Origin: Fragilariopsis cylindrus CCMP1102
Lineage: Eukaryota; Bacillariophyta; Bacillariophyceae; Bacillariales; Bacillariaceae
Direction of reading: 5' to 3'
Length of the DNA stretch: 64,000 nt
Assembly (NCBI GenBank): GCA_900095095.1
Contig: FMBT01000300.1
Location: forward strand, 496,001-560,000
The position numbers and the translations under genes are program-made. Shown piece by piece: positions 31,901-43,238 of this stretch (position 1 is the stretch's first letter; each line of letters starts with the position of its first letter). The notes under the pieces were generated by a model, which ran no database searches, was not told where the DNA came from, and saw nothing but the letters and a program-made list of their open reading frames with translations.

Positions 31901-34342
31901 GCTTACCGCGGAGGACATTGATACATTGACGGAACAGGATATACTTGACTTTGACGAAGACATTAAGGCTGACTTCGAAGCACTTCCTACTGCTGAGAGC
32001 TTCAAGAAAACTGAAGTGGTGGCACGGATAGCTAAGATACAGGAAGCTTCGGCCTTTGAGACAGAACTTCTCACCGTATTGACCATGGAAGAGATATTGG
32101 AAAGAGAAAGTAATATGATTACAGCGATGGAGGAGGACCTGAAAGAATTGGGTGGAGAAGATGCGCTCATGGATCCATCTTTAGAAAGAAATGTTGCGAG
32201 AAAAATCGAAAAACTTCGACGTGATATACGAAAGACTCAAGAATCAACCCAATACCTTCCTGATGTTCGGACCGAAGCCGTGGTTCAGCTAAAAGAAGCA
32301 ATGCATGACGGCACTATCAAGAGCCTCAGGAGCGCAATCCGTGCAGCGAAAACGGCAAAACTCTTCGGTCCCGATTACGACACAAACGGAATTTGGTCGT
32401 TGGACGTCGTCCGTGATGTTCACATGGAGCTTGAGAATGCAAAACAAATGAAAAGAGTGGCAGATGCACAGAAAGACCTCGTTTCAAAGCTAAACAAATG
32501 TTTTATCAGAACCGAGCCGATTGGATACGATAGATTCAGAAATCGTTTCTGGCGTTTTGAAAATAGCGACCAATCACATGTCTGGACAGAGGTTAACCTC
32601 GTGATGAAAAACTCTGCCTCGAAACTATCGAATAATCCGGGCTTCCTCGAAGTGGTTTCGGATGTCTCAAATATCTATATCGGACCTTCTGATATCGAGG
32701 AGGACTTTCCCCCAGATGATGCGATAGTGTCAAAGATAGATTTCCAGCCGTTTAGTAGACAAGAATACCACCAATCTGGCGTTAAGGCCTCTTTAGCGAG
32801 ACAGAAGTGGGGATGTCACTTAAATGAACTATCCGTTCGATTATTAATGAAGGGTCTAGATAGTCGGGGAATTCGAGAGAACCACCTCAAGAAAAGTCTG
32901 AAAGAAGCTCTTGAAGAGAAGACGACAAGTGCAGAGGGGGGAGCTGAGAACAAAGATCAACCAGAAGGCGGAGAAATTGGAAAAGTAGAGGATAAGGAAG
33001 ACAAAGAATCTGAAAGGAATGAGAAGTTCGATCCAATGGGAGCTGAAAGCACAGATCAACCAGAAGGTGGAGAATCTGGAAAAGTAGAGGATAAGGAAGT
33101 CAAAGAATCTGAGTTCGATCCAATGTCCGGCGATGAAACTGTTTATGAGGATGTCAAAAAGTCGGCTGTTGCTTCCCATTCAGATTCGTCTTCTATTGAA
33201 ACCATCAAAAACCTGAAATCATCGGCGATTGGACAGGAAGTCAGGATTAGAATCGTTCTCGAATCAAACAAAGACGGTGGAGTCGCCAGGTACGAGGTTG
33301 CTACAATAATAAGTTGGAAAAAACGAAAGGATAAGGTACCTATTGATCCAGATGAAAATGAGTTTGATCCGCAATTGAAGACCATTGAGACGCCATTGTG
33401 GCGAGCACGGACAGGAAACGGAACTGAGGCGTGGCTACTTGGTCCAGATCTAATTGAAAGCATCATCCGTTTTCTAAAATGGAAACGAAAAGATGCAAAC
33501 TATTTTGAACATGATGCTGCCTTCTTGACTTACAGAAACAATCTAGGGCGGCATTTAGGCAAAGCAGCCGATGCACCTCATGTGATGACTCCGATTCGAT
33601 TCGGGCAATACATGGTAAAACGTGAAGCCGAACTTTACCAAAGACTGAAAGTTTTGGCATATGATAATAATTGGGGTGGCAAAAACGGTTCAAGAAACGC
33701 ATGGATCACATCAATGAGAGACTACGCGTTCGATTTGCAGACTGCTCGGGAGGGAATGCTCACACTAGAGAGTGCATTTTTCGAGCTCATTGGTGGTGAG
33801 ATCAAACAGGACGCTAATGATAATTCTACTCCTATGACTGGAAAAGAGCTACTTAACAACCCCAAAACAAGAGAAGATATAGAACTCGAGTCCATCGATA
33901 CCAACGTTTCTGGTCTATGGAGTTCGCAAGCGAGTCGAAATGTATTCATTGAAATTGTTTCCAGTAAGTCTTTAAGTTTTTGATGTGCTGATATTCAAAT
34001 TTAAAAATACTTTTTCTAATTGATTTTTACCTGTTAATATTAAACCATTTTTCTTTAACAGGCAACGAATCAATTGGATTTCTTGCGTTGGCTTTTGAGT
34101 TGATGTGCCGCAACATTAGAATCTTTATAGCAGCTCACAGTGTGAAGGGAGCTGCCGGAACTGCCACCGCTGTGCACGGGTCACTTGGGTATGAGCAGTA
34201 TGCTCCACTTCCTATGAGGACTACGCGTCGAATGAATGCTTGGCAACAGACACAAGAAGCAGAAGATCAAGTTCATTGGGAACAACCAAGAATAGGAAGG
34301 TCCTCTCGCACTTCTCGAACCGTCGACTATACAGAATATTAG
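28970..34342 (+). CDS. MBD-DDT-WHIM chromatin-remodelling subunit (BAZ/ACF1-like)
   Basis: Exons 28970-29280, 29460-33963 and 34062-34342, with phases 2 and 1, encode about 1,698 aa if one missing base near 30155 is allowed. There the frame changes between KKKYE and ELDRLRKQYG, which an extra A in GAAAGG would mend. The order is a basic N-terminus; MBD-like domain (~244-285; KKYRCRVTVKPSDGRFDVNF, FRSMLEVGRFL); DDT domain (~415-480; DTFQGLPKYCMAEALQSWDF); acidic coiled coil; WHIM1 (~800-850; YLELTPFERLSVLRVLIEAA); WHIM2/3 (~1035-1150; GTIKSLRSAIRAAK and GYDRFRNRFWRFE); and a basic tail. DDT and WHIM modules dock ISWI ATPases and read linker DNA in ACF/NoRC complexes. The PHD and bromodomains of animal BAZ proteins are absent. 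It should act in the nucleus. Confidence 0.82.
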
Positions 34343-34486
34343 GAAATGAGTGATTCGAATTTGTAAAGTGAAGTATATTGTATATAATTACGTATATATT
34401 TATATATGTAACTTCAAGTTTCGGATAAGATTAGGGCTATTCCATAAATAATTATAGTTCATTCTTTAAGCGCAGCAGTATTACTA

Positions 34487-36151
34487 TCATTTTTTTGAGA
34501 AGGAAATCATAATACCGAAGTGATCAGATGGTGCAACGGGCATAGCCTTAATACTTCCATTGTAAGAATTCTTTTTTTTCCAGACTAAATTGGGAATAGC
34601 TTTTTCCCCTACTTTTTGTAAGCCAGTACTTTTATACTTTTGTTCTTTCCCCTGAGACCTAATGTAGATGCAACGATCCAATCGTCTTCTCAAATTTCCA
34701 TTCAGCATTGGATTCTCCTTAGCGTCGTAAGTAAAGTCAAATTGGGTACCTGCATCGTGCCATCCTTCTGGCAGAATAGATAATAAATTTCGATTTGGCG
34801 GAATGCTCCGTTTCTGCTTTCTTTCATCGTCCCAATTTAAATCTCCCAAAATCACAGCCATTTCCAAGTTGTTTGCTGTCGAGTCGAGTTGTTCTTGACA
34901 GTAAGCTGCCACTTCGATGATTTGCTGCTCCCTTTCTGCAGCACCTGTGGATTGAGGCCCACACCAACTTTCGAGATGCGTCGTTACCAGGAGCAAAGTA
35001 GGGGTTTTTACGAATAAAAAACCACGACCTTGAATCGTGTTTCTATATGGCACAAAACGTTGTTCCAGTATCTTCAATTCTTTGCTCACAGCGACTCCAA
35101 CCCCATAGGAGGACCCACCAAACCCAAGCGGTTGAGTACAGAAATTATATCCGATATTTTGGAAATGTGGTTTCAAATATTGAACTAGAGATGGGGTTAA
35201 TTCTTGGAGTCCCACAAGTAATAAAGGGCTGCTCTTACTTCCATCGCTTCTTTTTATTTTAGAAGCCATCTGCAGACCTTCTACAATACCTGCCATACGT
35301 TTCTCTGGGAACACTTGCCTTGATTCCTCATCAGGTGGACCAAACCAAACATTATACGATGCGATTTGAAAATTTAAATGATTGTTATTATTATCGTTAC
35401 TTGATTTTATCGATTTGCTCGATGTCGTTGCCTGACGAGATGCTATAGAATTGTCATTGTCATCAATCGTCGATCGATGACGCTTTCGGGACTGCGGGTT
35501 TTTCTTGTTATCGCCGGTACGACTGCCCTCCTCTTCATCGCTGCTGTCGATCAAGTCAATGACATCAATTTCCTTCCTTGTAGTAACTTTTGCTTTCCCA
35601 CCAGAATTCTTTGATATGTTCGCATCACGGAGAGGATGTCTTAGATTTTTTTCCTCTTCTTCTGCTGCTTCTGCTTCTTCCAAACGGCAATATACCATAC
35701 TCCCATGTCGAATACCTTGTGAGCGTAGTGTTTGATAAGGATCGATTGCGTGAGTGCAGGAAGGATCGAAACTCAGTGCCTGGGTGATTTTATACTTCGT
35801 ACTGGAGTTGTTATCCCGTTGTTGTCGCTGTCTGCATTCCTGCATCACTGCATCTCGAACAGTGGATTCCATGGCTCCAGCATCGTCATCAATTGAGAAC
35901 TTCATTGTACCAAGGTTGTTTCGGACTCGAACAATCATAGTGATGGTATTGCCGATGTCAATATTTAGTGGTAAATGGTAAGATTCAAAGCCTTTTTTCT
36001 CTTTGTACGTAAGAATTCCTGGCGAAGACGACAACGACGACAATAATGGGGTTTGTAATGCAACAACGACGACGGATCGGATGAAGAAAGAAGAAAGAAG
36101 AAGAATGCAACTAGAATGAACTCTACAACGACCTGCACTAGGATGATGCAT
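34487..36151 (-). CDS. TDP2-like phosphodiesterase with ubiquitin-like domain and SUMO-interaction motif
   Basis: Single exon, 554 aa, ATG at 36151. The C-terminal half (from ~265) is an endonuclease/exonuclease/phosphatase domain with TDP2-type motifs: FQIASYNVWFG, LVGLQELTP, LLLVTTHLESW, VILGDLNWDDE and PSDHFGIM. TDP2 removes trapped topoisomerase II peptides from DNA 5' ends. The central part has VIDLIDSSDEEE (~195-210), a textbook hydrophobic-acidic SUMO-interaction motif, next to a basic, likely nuclear stretch. Residues ~72-165 (MIVRVRNNLGTMKFSID to RHGSMVYCRLEE) resemble the ubiquitin-like domain of NPL4. The first 40 residues form a hydrophobic signal (CILLLSSFFIRSVVVVALQ). The internal ATG at 35938 sits exactly at the Ubl start, so a leaderless nuclear form is plausible. 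Confidence 0.82.
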   Translation of the reverse strand: MHHPSAGRCRVHSSCILLLSSFFIRSVVVVALQTPLLSSLSSSPGILTYKEKKGFESYHLPLNIDIGNTITMIVRVRNNLGTMKFSIDDDAGAMESTVRDAVMQECRQRQQRDNNSSTKYKITQALSFDPSCTHAIDPYQTLRSQGIRHGSMVYCRLEEAEAAEEEEKNLRHPLRDANISKNSGGKAKVTTRKEIDVIDLIDSSDEEEGSRTGDNKKNPQSRKRHRSTIDDNDNSIASRQATTSSKSIKSSNDNNNNHLNFQIASYNVWFGPPDEESRQVFPEKRMAGIVEGLQMASKIKRSDGSKSSPLLLVGLQELTPSLVQYLKPHFQNIGYNFCTQPLGFGGSSYGVGVAVSKELKILEQRFVPYRNTIQGRGFLFVKTPTLLLVTTHLESWCGPQSTGAAEREQQIIEVAAYCQEQLDSTANNLEMAVILGDLNWDDERKQKRSIPPNRNLLSILPEGWHDAGTQFDFTYDAKENPMLNGNLRRRLDRCIYIRSQGKEQKYKSTGLQKVGEKAIPNLVWKKKNSYNGSIKAMPVAPSDHFGIMISFSKK

Positions 36152-37846
36152 TCCAAATACAATGACCAGTTTTATAGTATGATCACAGAGTGTTCACAAC
36201 TGAGATGAAGTAGAAGCTCTAGCTAGCTACTGTAGAGAAATTATTGTACTACTACTAGTACTTCGTCGTAACAACTTTCTAAACTCGAAAATAGCGGAGA
36301 AAATAATTAACTTTTTCCGCGGTTACAATGTCTACAATTTTTTGCACCGCAAAATTTTGCGCTTAAAAATAACAGCGCAAAATGCTAGTAATATGAATAA
36401 TATTATTATAAAAATTATAGATAAATGGCATGAAATATTGACATGATGTATTTGGTCACAAAATGGTCAATTTTGTGTCTGAAAAGATGGTACAAACATC
36501 CACATGCATCTATGTTGAATGAATAATATAGACGTGTTGATCAATTGAAGGGAAAGGAGCGTAATCGCGCAAGCCAAACTATCCTTCTTGTGGTGTAAAT
36601 AATTTATTTCAATTCTAACCAAAATTAAGTTCGACTCTGTTGGATCCGCTAACTCCATTAAATCATATCCCTGGGATATACCACTTTGTTGGAATCTTTA
36701 TGAAGTGGTATTACATCCTTCTACATATTTGGTTTATCAAGTTATTGGTGAAGTTGGAGCGAATTTGGCGGTGACCATGGGAGGAGGATTTTGGAACGAA
36801 AATTGATTTATAGGCGCGCGCTGTTGAATCCGCTAACTCCATTAGATCCAATCCCTGAGAGCTACCACTTTGTCGGAATATCTTTTGATGTATTATTATA
36901 TCCTTCTACTTATTTGGTCTTTTGGATAGGTCCAGTTATTGATGTAGTTAGAGCCAGTTTGGGGGTTACCATTGGATGAGGATTTTGGAATGAAAATTGA
37001 TTCATAAGCGCGTGCTGACCTATGCGCTAGCTCCATTAGATCCTATCCCTGAGAGCTACCACTTTCTCGGACTCTTCTTTGAGTAGTATCATGTCCTCCT
37101 AACTATTTGGTTTATTGGATAGGTCAACTTATTGACAAAGTTAGAGCAAATTTGGATTTTACCATGGAAAATAAATTTGAAATAATATGGGTTTGTATAT
37201 AATATCTAAAAATAGCAGTACTACAGTACTACAGGAGTAGTACCAAAAATAAAATGATATCAACATGAAATACATGTACTATAGACCTCATTGGAGCTAT
37301 ATGATGGTTGATACTTCTCATAATGGTCCTTGAATGATGTATATTGACCTTGTATAACATGGTCAATGGTCAAGAAATTGCAATTTTAATGATATTACTA
37401 GTAATTTGTGAGGTAAATTATTTTTATTTTCATGCGCGAAAATCAGAAAATAGTGCGGCGGCAGAAAAGTTAATTAAACCAAAAAATGCCATGCCTTCAT
37501 CCGATTTATCACGCATGCTCGAATGCAGGAGAAGCCGCGATTAAGGATTTCCACGAGCTAAGGAGGAAATAAAATAATTTAATATCGAGCGTAAGGGAAC
37601 GGGAATGCATGCGTTATTGGTTATTGAGTAACATTTCGACACGTCGAGCTCCTTCGACACTCAGAACTCGCACACAACCAATAATAACACGAAACACATT
37701 ACAACATTGCTTCACATTCGAACTACTTCACAAACACTGGACTGACCTCAATTTTGATCTTTACTGGGTTCCAGTTGTTCTCGGCGGTGCAAGGAATTGC
37801 CCAATTCATCCAAGAGTAGAGCTTGAGACGATAGAATATTGTCAAG
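36152..37846. other. Intergenic region with tandem repeat
   Basis: 1.7 kb between the TDP2-like (-) and RING (+) genes. It is AT-rich apart from the tandem repeat at 36637-37190. No protein gene is seen; frames at 36467-36979 are the repeat itself read as protein. Confidence 0.5.
36637..37190. repeat. Three tandem copies of a ~184-194 bp repeat
   Basis: Copies begin near 36637, 36821 and 37015 with CTG-TTG-ATCCGCTAACTCCATTA-like sequence. They share the blocks CCTGAGAGCTACCACTTT, TCCTTCTACTTATTTGG, GATAGGTC-A-TTATTGA and GGATTTTGGAA-GAAAATTGATT. Spacing is 184 and then 194 bp. The copies differ at roughly one base in six to ten, so they are not recent. No coding potential or transposase signature is visible. 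Confidence 0.85.
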
Positions 37847-38473
37847 ATGGCAACTATCTCACAAGAACAGCAAGATAATAACATTTCTTCAAAGATCTCT
37901 GAAGACATAAATTGTTCCGTTTGTCTGGACATTCTATGCAAGCCTCAAACGCTAATTTCTTGTGGTCATTCATTTTGCAAAAGCTGTATTTCCTTCAACA
38001 GCTGCCCACATTGCCGACAACCAGTCGAAGGTGTCGTCCCAGCGAGGTCTTTAGAAAGTTTGATTGATACATTGGTACGGGTACCAAATCTTCTATTCGA
38101 CAACGATAATGACAAGCTACATTTTTTACAGCGGATGAAGGAAGAAGAACAAAAGTCTGTCGCAGAACGAGGTCTCGGTGGAAGTTATCGTAAACGACGA
38201 AGACCACAACTTGGTAGGCGCGCAACTAGGAATGATAGTCCCTACGCTCGACACGGAGGTACTGCTTTTCACCCACCTTACAATCATCTTAATTCGGCAG
38301 CAATGTTGTCAATGACGGCAACAGCAGGACTATCCCACAGCCGAGTATCTCCAACGACGATGACAACGGGCGGTACTGCCATCGGTAGTCGACGACGATC
38401 GGGAGCAGCAACAACACAACAATCTGATACTAATAGAGGCATTTCTGCCAGCGATGCAATCTGCATTGATTAG
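37847..38473 (+). CDS. RING-finger (C3HC4) probable E3 ubiquitin ligase
   Basis: Single exon, 208 aa, ATG at 37847. A RING domain lies near the N-terminus (~23-65): INCSVCLDILCKPQTLISCG, then HSFCKSCI, then CPHCRQP, with all eight zinc ligands in C3HC4 order. A helical Lys/Glu stretch and a basic patch (RKRRRPQLGRRATR) follow, and then a Ser/Thr/Gly-rich, likely disordered tail. RING proteins of this layout recruit E2 enzymes for ubiquitin transfer; the substrate cannot be inferred. No membrane segment. Confidence 0.85.
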   Translation: MATISQEQQDNNISSKISEDINCSVCLDILCKPQTLISCGHSFCKSCISFNSCPHCRQPVEGVVPARSLESLIDTLVRVPNLLFDNDNDKLHFLQRMKEEEQKSVAERGLGGSYRKRRRPQLGRRATRNDSPYARHGGTAFHPPYNHLNSAAMLSMTATAGLSHSRVSPTTMTTGGTAIGSRRRSGAATTQQSDTNRGISASDAICID

Positions 38474-40277
38474 ATTGTAGTGTTAGAAATACTATTAAGA
38501 ATATTCAATAATTCTTTTGTACACTATTTGTAATTCGTATATAATTTGCCCCATGTTCAATGTACATGAGTATAATCGTATACTTTTATTAACAAAGAAA
38601 GTAGCAATTTCTATTGAATTAACAACTTTATTGTTGTATAGTTGGGCTATATTCAATACACAATGACAAGTTGTATAAAGAAAAATTTGCTATGTGACGA
38701 TACTTCATATATTCTAATTTTGAGTGCAGCAAAGCTCCTTTGTGCATGAAATGGATCGCTGATAAGAAATCAAATTATGAATAGTGAGTGTATGTGATCA
38801 TGAATATTAACTCCTCAAATTCATATAACTATCATTGGTCCTTTAACGAGAACCAATTATGGTCCCTGATTCCTGACTCACTCTCACTGTTTGACTTCTC
38901 TTTTTGAGAGGTCGACAAAAGAGATCCCAAGTCAGAATCAGATATACTTTCCTGTAACTGTTGTGGTTATCTTGTAATGGATGTACATATATAAAGTTAT
39001 GGTAGAACAATTTATTCAGCAGTAATAGTACCTAGCTGACTTGCCTTTTCCTTTGTTGAATATATTATTGCTTTTGCATTCCGTTAACAGTGAAGTCATG
39101 ATACCTCACCCATCCAGGACCAATGTGAAGATACGAATCAAAATAAAGCATCAATAGCATCAATCATTCCTTCTTCATATCATGGTAATGTGCATAATGG
39201 CAAAGAATAAATAATGTTAGAGAAAACAATTAAACAATTTGGAAAAGTAAAATTATGCTAGTTCGAAAAACTGACCAAATATCCACAGATTCCGTTGGAT
39301 CTGTGTGTCAATTAATTGTCCAGTATTTATGTAGAGGTAGAAAAAAGGCTTTTTTCATAGATACTATCAAAATGTAGAGTGTTAATTAACAACGTTGACG
39401 CTTGAGATATTTGATAAAAAATACAACATCCTTCCTTACCTGAAAAATTGAAAGTTAATTGGTTGGTCAGCTTCATTCCAAAGCAGTATTTTAGGGTGAT
39501 CATTTTTTTGTGGTGGTCATAGATAATATATGATACATGAGAAACCTAAAATGCATAATCATATGACTAGTGGATGATATTCATTTTCCCAATGTTGTAG
39601 AAACTACATTTTTTGCTGCTATGATCAAGTACAGTAGATCAGATCACGAACAACCTCTATGGTTCCCAATACAAACACTGTGTCTATCTTGTCCTCCAAT
39701 TGATGATCTCAACGCATTGGTAGTGCATATATAGCAAAGATCCTAAAGTTAGGATGGCAACGTTCGTACTTTCCGCTTCCAAGTGTTATTTATTATTATC
39801 CTTTCTTCAAAAAGGTTTCGCAAGGGCAGCCTGGATTGTCTTTACATATTATGAATTTCCAAATTGACATTAGACCTTTATGTGTTCCATGTTATTTGCA
39901 TATCAATACTATACAGTTTACAGGCAATTTTGCCCCTACAGTGTACACACTAAATTATACCTTAATTTATGCTGTATACACTACTTACTTGTACTGTACC
40001 ATCATAGAGATATCCGGGACTGGAATGAACAATTAATTCAGTCCCGGATAAATGGGGTTATGGGTATTACATTTTAATTTATTTTTCGGTTCAGTCGTCA
40101 TACACAAAAAGGTGACTCATTATTGGCGTTTTCTTTGATGATGATGTTGAAGCGCGTCGTAAGTCAGAAAACCTTGTACAAGCTTGTATTGCGATTCTTT
40201 GCACTAGCAGTTGTACTAACAAAGAACGAAAGAACTATACACCATGGAATTGCCACAAACAACAAATTTTCATACGA
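38474..40277. other. Long intergenic region with one strong hairpin
   Basis: 1.8 kb of AT-rich DNA upstream of the ankyrin gene. The only structure I see is a 12-bp perfect inverted repeat at 40011-40050. Frames at 39836-40077 have no recognisable content. An out-of-frame ATG at 40244, with 16 sense codons and a TAA, may be an upstream ORF for the ankyrin gene. Confidence 0.45.
40011..40050. repeat. Perfect 12-bp inverted repeat (hairpin)
   Basis: TATCCGGGACTG at 40011-40022 and its exact reverse complement CAGTCCCGGATA at 40039-40050, separated by 16 AT-rich bases. It lies about 230 bp upstream of the ankyrin ATG. Confidence 0.8.
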
Positions 40278-41210
40278 ATGCATCATCTAAATAATCACAC
40301 AAACATGACAACAGAAATGAACAAAGTGGGTAAAGTGTTCGAAGTAGAGTGTAGTGACAAAGTCGAAGTCGAAGCCGATGGTACATTAAGTGGACAAAAA
40401 AAGAAAGAAAGAAACATTACTAGTGTAGAAAAAAACCAGATAAAATTGCCTTTCGATCCAATGGTTAGTTCGTTGAGTATAAGTAATAGCAACAGCGAGG
40501 ATATTTCTACAAGCTGTGAAAGTGAATTGATAACGAAGCCATCGAAACCTATACAAGATGATGAATGTGATATCCGAAATGATACAAGTTCAAATAATGA
40601 AACGAAATTTCCTGGGGAATTGCCAGACGTTTATGACGATAAACTGAGTCCAGATGAATTCCTCCAAAAACTTCTTCTGGCGACGTGTGGTGTTGAATTA
40701 GTACCGAAAAAAGCACAGTCACTTGAAAATTTCTTCGCTACTGTTACAGATGAACAAGTGGCTGCATATACAATGACGGTAGTATCAGCTTGCAGAAGAA
40801 ATGATCTAGATGCACTGAAAAAGCTTTATTCAGAAGAAAACCAAATAATGAACTGTTCTAACCGTTTTGGGGAAAGCCTACTTACCATGGCATGTAGAAG
40901 GGGGTTTGAAGCTATCGTTGAGTATCTGTTACAGTTACCCGATGTAGATATACGTGTATGTGATGACAGCGGCAGAACGGTATTACATGATGCTTGTTGG
41001 AATCCCACTCCGCAACTAAAAATTGTTGAGTTGATAATGGAACGAGACCCAGCGTTATTCTTCATATCTGACAATCGTGGCTTTACTCCCTTCCAATATG
41101 CCAGATCACAGCACTTTTTGATTTGGCGGGAATTCCTATTAAAAAATATGGAATATTTGCAAGCCTTGAAAAGTGAAGATGTGATTGCTAAATTATCGAA
41201 AGATAGTTAA
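40278..41210 (+). CDS. Ankyrin-repeat protein
   Basis: Single exon, 310 aa. The first half is acidic, Ser/Asn-rich and without domains. From about residue 150 there are three to four ankyrin-like units: TMTVVSACRRNDLDALKKLY, NRFGESLLTMACRRGFEAIV, DDSGRTVLHDACWNPTPQLK and DNRGFTPFQYARSQHFLIWR. The consensus helix-turn-helix spacing is clear. Ankyrin stacks bind proteins; no partner can be named. This layout is common among diatom genes. The start may instead be the Met at 40308. Confidence 0.8.
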   Translation: MHHLNNHTNMTTEMNKVGKVFEVECSDKVEVEADGTLSGQKKKERNITSVEKNQIKLPFDPMVSSLSISNSNSEDISTSCESELITKPSKPIQDDECDIRNDTSSNNETKFPGELPDVYDDKLSPDEFLQKLLLATCGVELVPKKAQSLENFFATVTDEQVAAYTMTVVSACRRNDLDALKKLYSEENQIMNCSNRFGESLLTMACRRGFEAIVEYLLQLPDVDIRVCDDSGRTVLHDACWNPTPQLKIVELIMERDPALFFISDNRGFTPFQYARSQHFLIWREFLLKNMEYLQALKSEDVIAKLSKDS

Positions 41211-41542
41211 CGAAAAGAAGATAATATATTAACACAATATTAATAGAACCAGTATGAACTGCCTATTCCCTTTATGCGTATTTATGTGCATGCACTTCAA
41301 GTCCATTATGTAGAGGTGCGCGTAGCTAGCTTTTCGATTGTCTATTCAGATTCGTCTATACCAACTTAACAACACACGGGAGATATTATCTTACTTGCTA
41401 ATGTACGTAAGAGAGAGCATAAAATAGAGTAACTTAAATATTGACCAATCATTTCTTCTTGTTATTTTTGTAATTGCTATTATTTAAAAGATATTTCCAT
41501 TCTTTAGTCTGTTTAATGAGGAGAGAAAACTCAGTAATTGCT
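41211..41542. other. Convergent intergenic spacer
   Basis: 332 nt between the 3' ends of the ankyrin (+) and PLRG1 (-) genes. AT-rich; nothing recognised. Confidence 0.45.
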
Positions 41543-43238
41543 TCAGTAACGTTGCTTGGATTCCTTTATACATTTCTTTCTCCAGCCCACCATATCAATG
41601 GGATCGGTCATTTCAGAAGCTTCTTCGTCTGCCTTGTATATCTTAATGGTCTTATCGGCCTCACCCGTTATGAGTCGCGTACCGGTGCCATCAAATTCAG
41701 CGCAGAATATTGCATTCTCTGCATCAAGAGATCCTGGTTGGACAATCGAGGTACCTGATTGGAAATTGTAACCAGTCTTGTAATCCCAAAAGTGCATAGA
41801 TCCATCATCTCCACCACTAACCAACACGCCATCATCGTTGACGGCCATAGCGTTGACTACAGCCTTGTGTCCTGAGTATGATTTCAGAAATTTCCCATCC
41901 TTTGCCTGCCAGTATTTTAGAGAATCGGTCGCACCCGAAACAAATGTATTTTCGAAGGATGGTTCCACTAATGCTCGAACGCTCTTTTGATGATGTGTCA
42001 GGGTCGTCATACACTTCCCGGCAACTAGATCCCAAAGTTTAATAGTAGAGTCCATACTCCCTGTCACAACTTGCGGATCAGTTGTACGCGTCAGTAGGGA
42101 TGCCACTGTATTGTCGTGTCCTGCTAGAACATGGATTTGTGTCTTGGTTCGAATGTCCCATACCCGTGCAACTGCATCACGACCTCCAGTAACTAACAAA
42201 TCTAATGTTGGGTGGAGTTTCAAACAGAAGACACCACTTAAATGTCCGTGATAATGACGAATAACCTGATTCGTTTCCAAGTCCCAACATTTTACCATTT
42301 TGTCTTCTCCTGCCGAAAATAGGTACGGATGACGAGACGAAAAGGCCAACCCACGGACGGGAGAAATATGTCCTGTTAACGTCAACTTCAATGCGTCTGA
42401 TGCCCCCACCGAAGCCTTGGCTAAATCCCAAAGCTTAATCGTACGATCTGCGGAACCAGTCGCAAACATATCATTAGTTGGATCCATAGCAATACTTCTT
42501 ACCCAACCCAAATGAGATGACAATACCGTTGATAATTTCCAAGGTGCATGCCATGTAGGGGTTGGTATCTTGAGTCGGTTCGATGACGATTTATTCGATT
42601 TCTATTGTTTTTAATGGAGGGAAAATGAGCGAGGTGATACCAGAGGATATCAGTTCCGAAAAAAAAGGAAACATCATAATACATAGTAAGACGACAAATA
42701 ATTATACAATGGCTTATATGTATATATAATAAAGCAGTCAGTCCAACGCAAGTAAAACACACACACACACACACACACAAATACATACCACAAGGATACC
42801 ACCACCCTTATTGTCGTTGGTAGTATTTCTCTCTTCTCCTTTTCTTGTCACGTTACTTTTTTGAATTGCCATAGCAGAGGATGTAACAGAGGACGACGAC
42901 AATGACGACGATAGTGGTTTCATTTGTAGTGTGTTATTATTGATAGTACTTGCACCATTGGCAGGGTAGTCTGCCACAATAGCAAGTGTTCCGTTACCAC
43001 GATGATCGATTTGTTGATAATGACGAGCAACTCGTTGTTTCCGACGATTGATACTGTCGTTTAATATGGTAGGATCCGCAGTTGGGATAAATGCAGTTTG
43101 TGGATTCATAGCGTATAGTACTCTTGATCGTTTTAGTGAACTTTTCGCCGACAAGGAGGAATAGGTTATACTACTATCACCATCACCACCACCATCGCCG
43201 CTGCGATTATTGTTATTATTGTCTCCCGATGACGACAT
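41543..43238 (-). CDS. PLRG1: Pleiotropic regulator 1 (PLRG1/PRL1/Prp46), WD40 splicing factor
   Basis: Exons 42789-43238 and 41543-42601 join in phase 0 over a 187-nt intron, giving 502 aa. The N-terminal exon is Ser/Asn-rich and basic. Exon 2 opens with [20 protein letters not shown], matching the PRL1 block WHAPWK..RVI.GHLGWVRS. Seven WD40 repeats follow, including [54 protein letters not shown] and [20 protein letters not shown]1 is a core subunit of the Prp19/NTC complex and is needed for spliceosome activation in the nucleus. The intron carries a (CA)n microsatellite at about 42758-42780. The gene is intact. Confidence 0.93.
42757..42780. repeat. (CA)n microsatellite in PLRG1 intron
   Basis: About eleven to twelve CA units close to the 5' splice site of the intron. 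Reading through it on the minus strand gives a false VCVCVC protein end. Confidence 0.9.

Noticed and set aside
42499-42786. Minus frame with VCVCVC start overlapping PLRG1
   Set aside because: It is the (CA)n tract of the PLRG1 intron read as protein.
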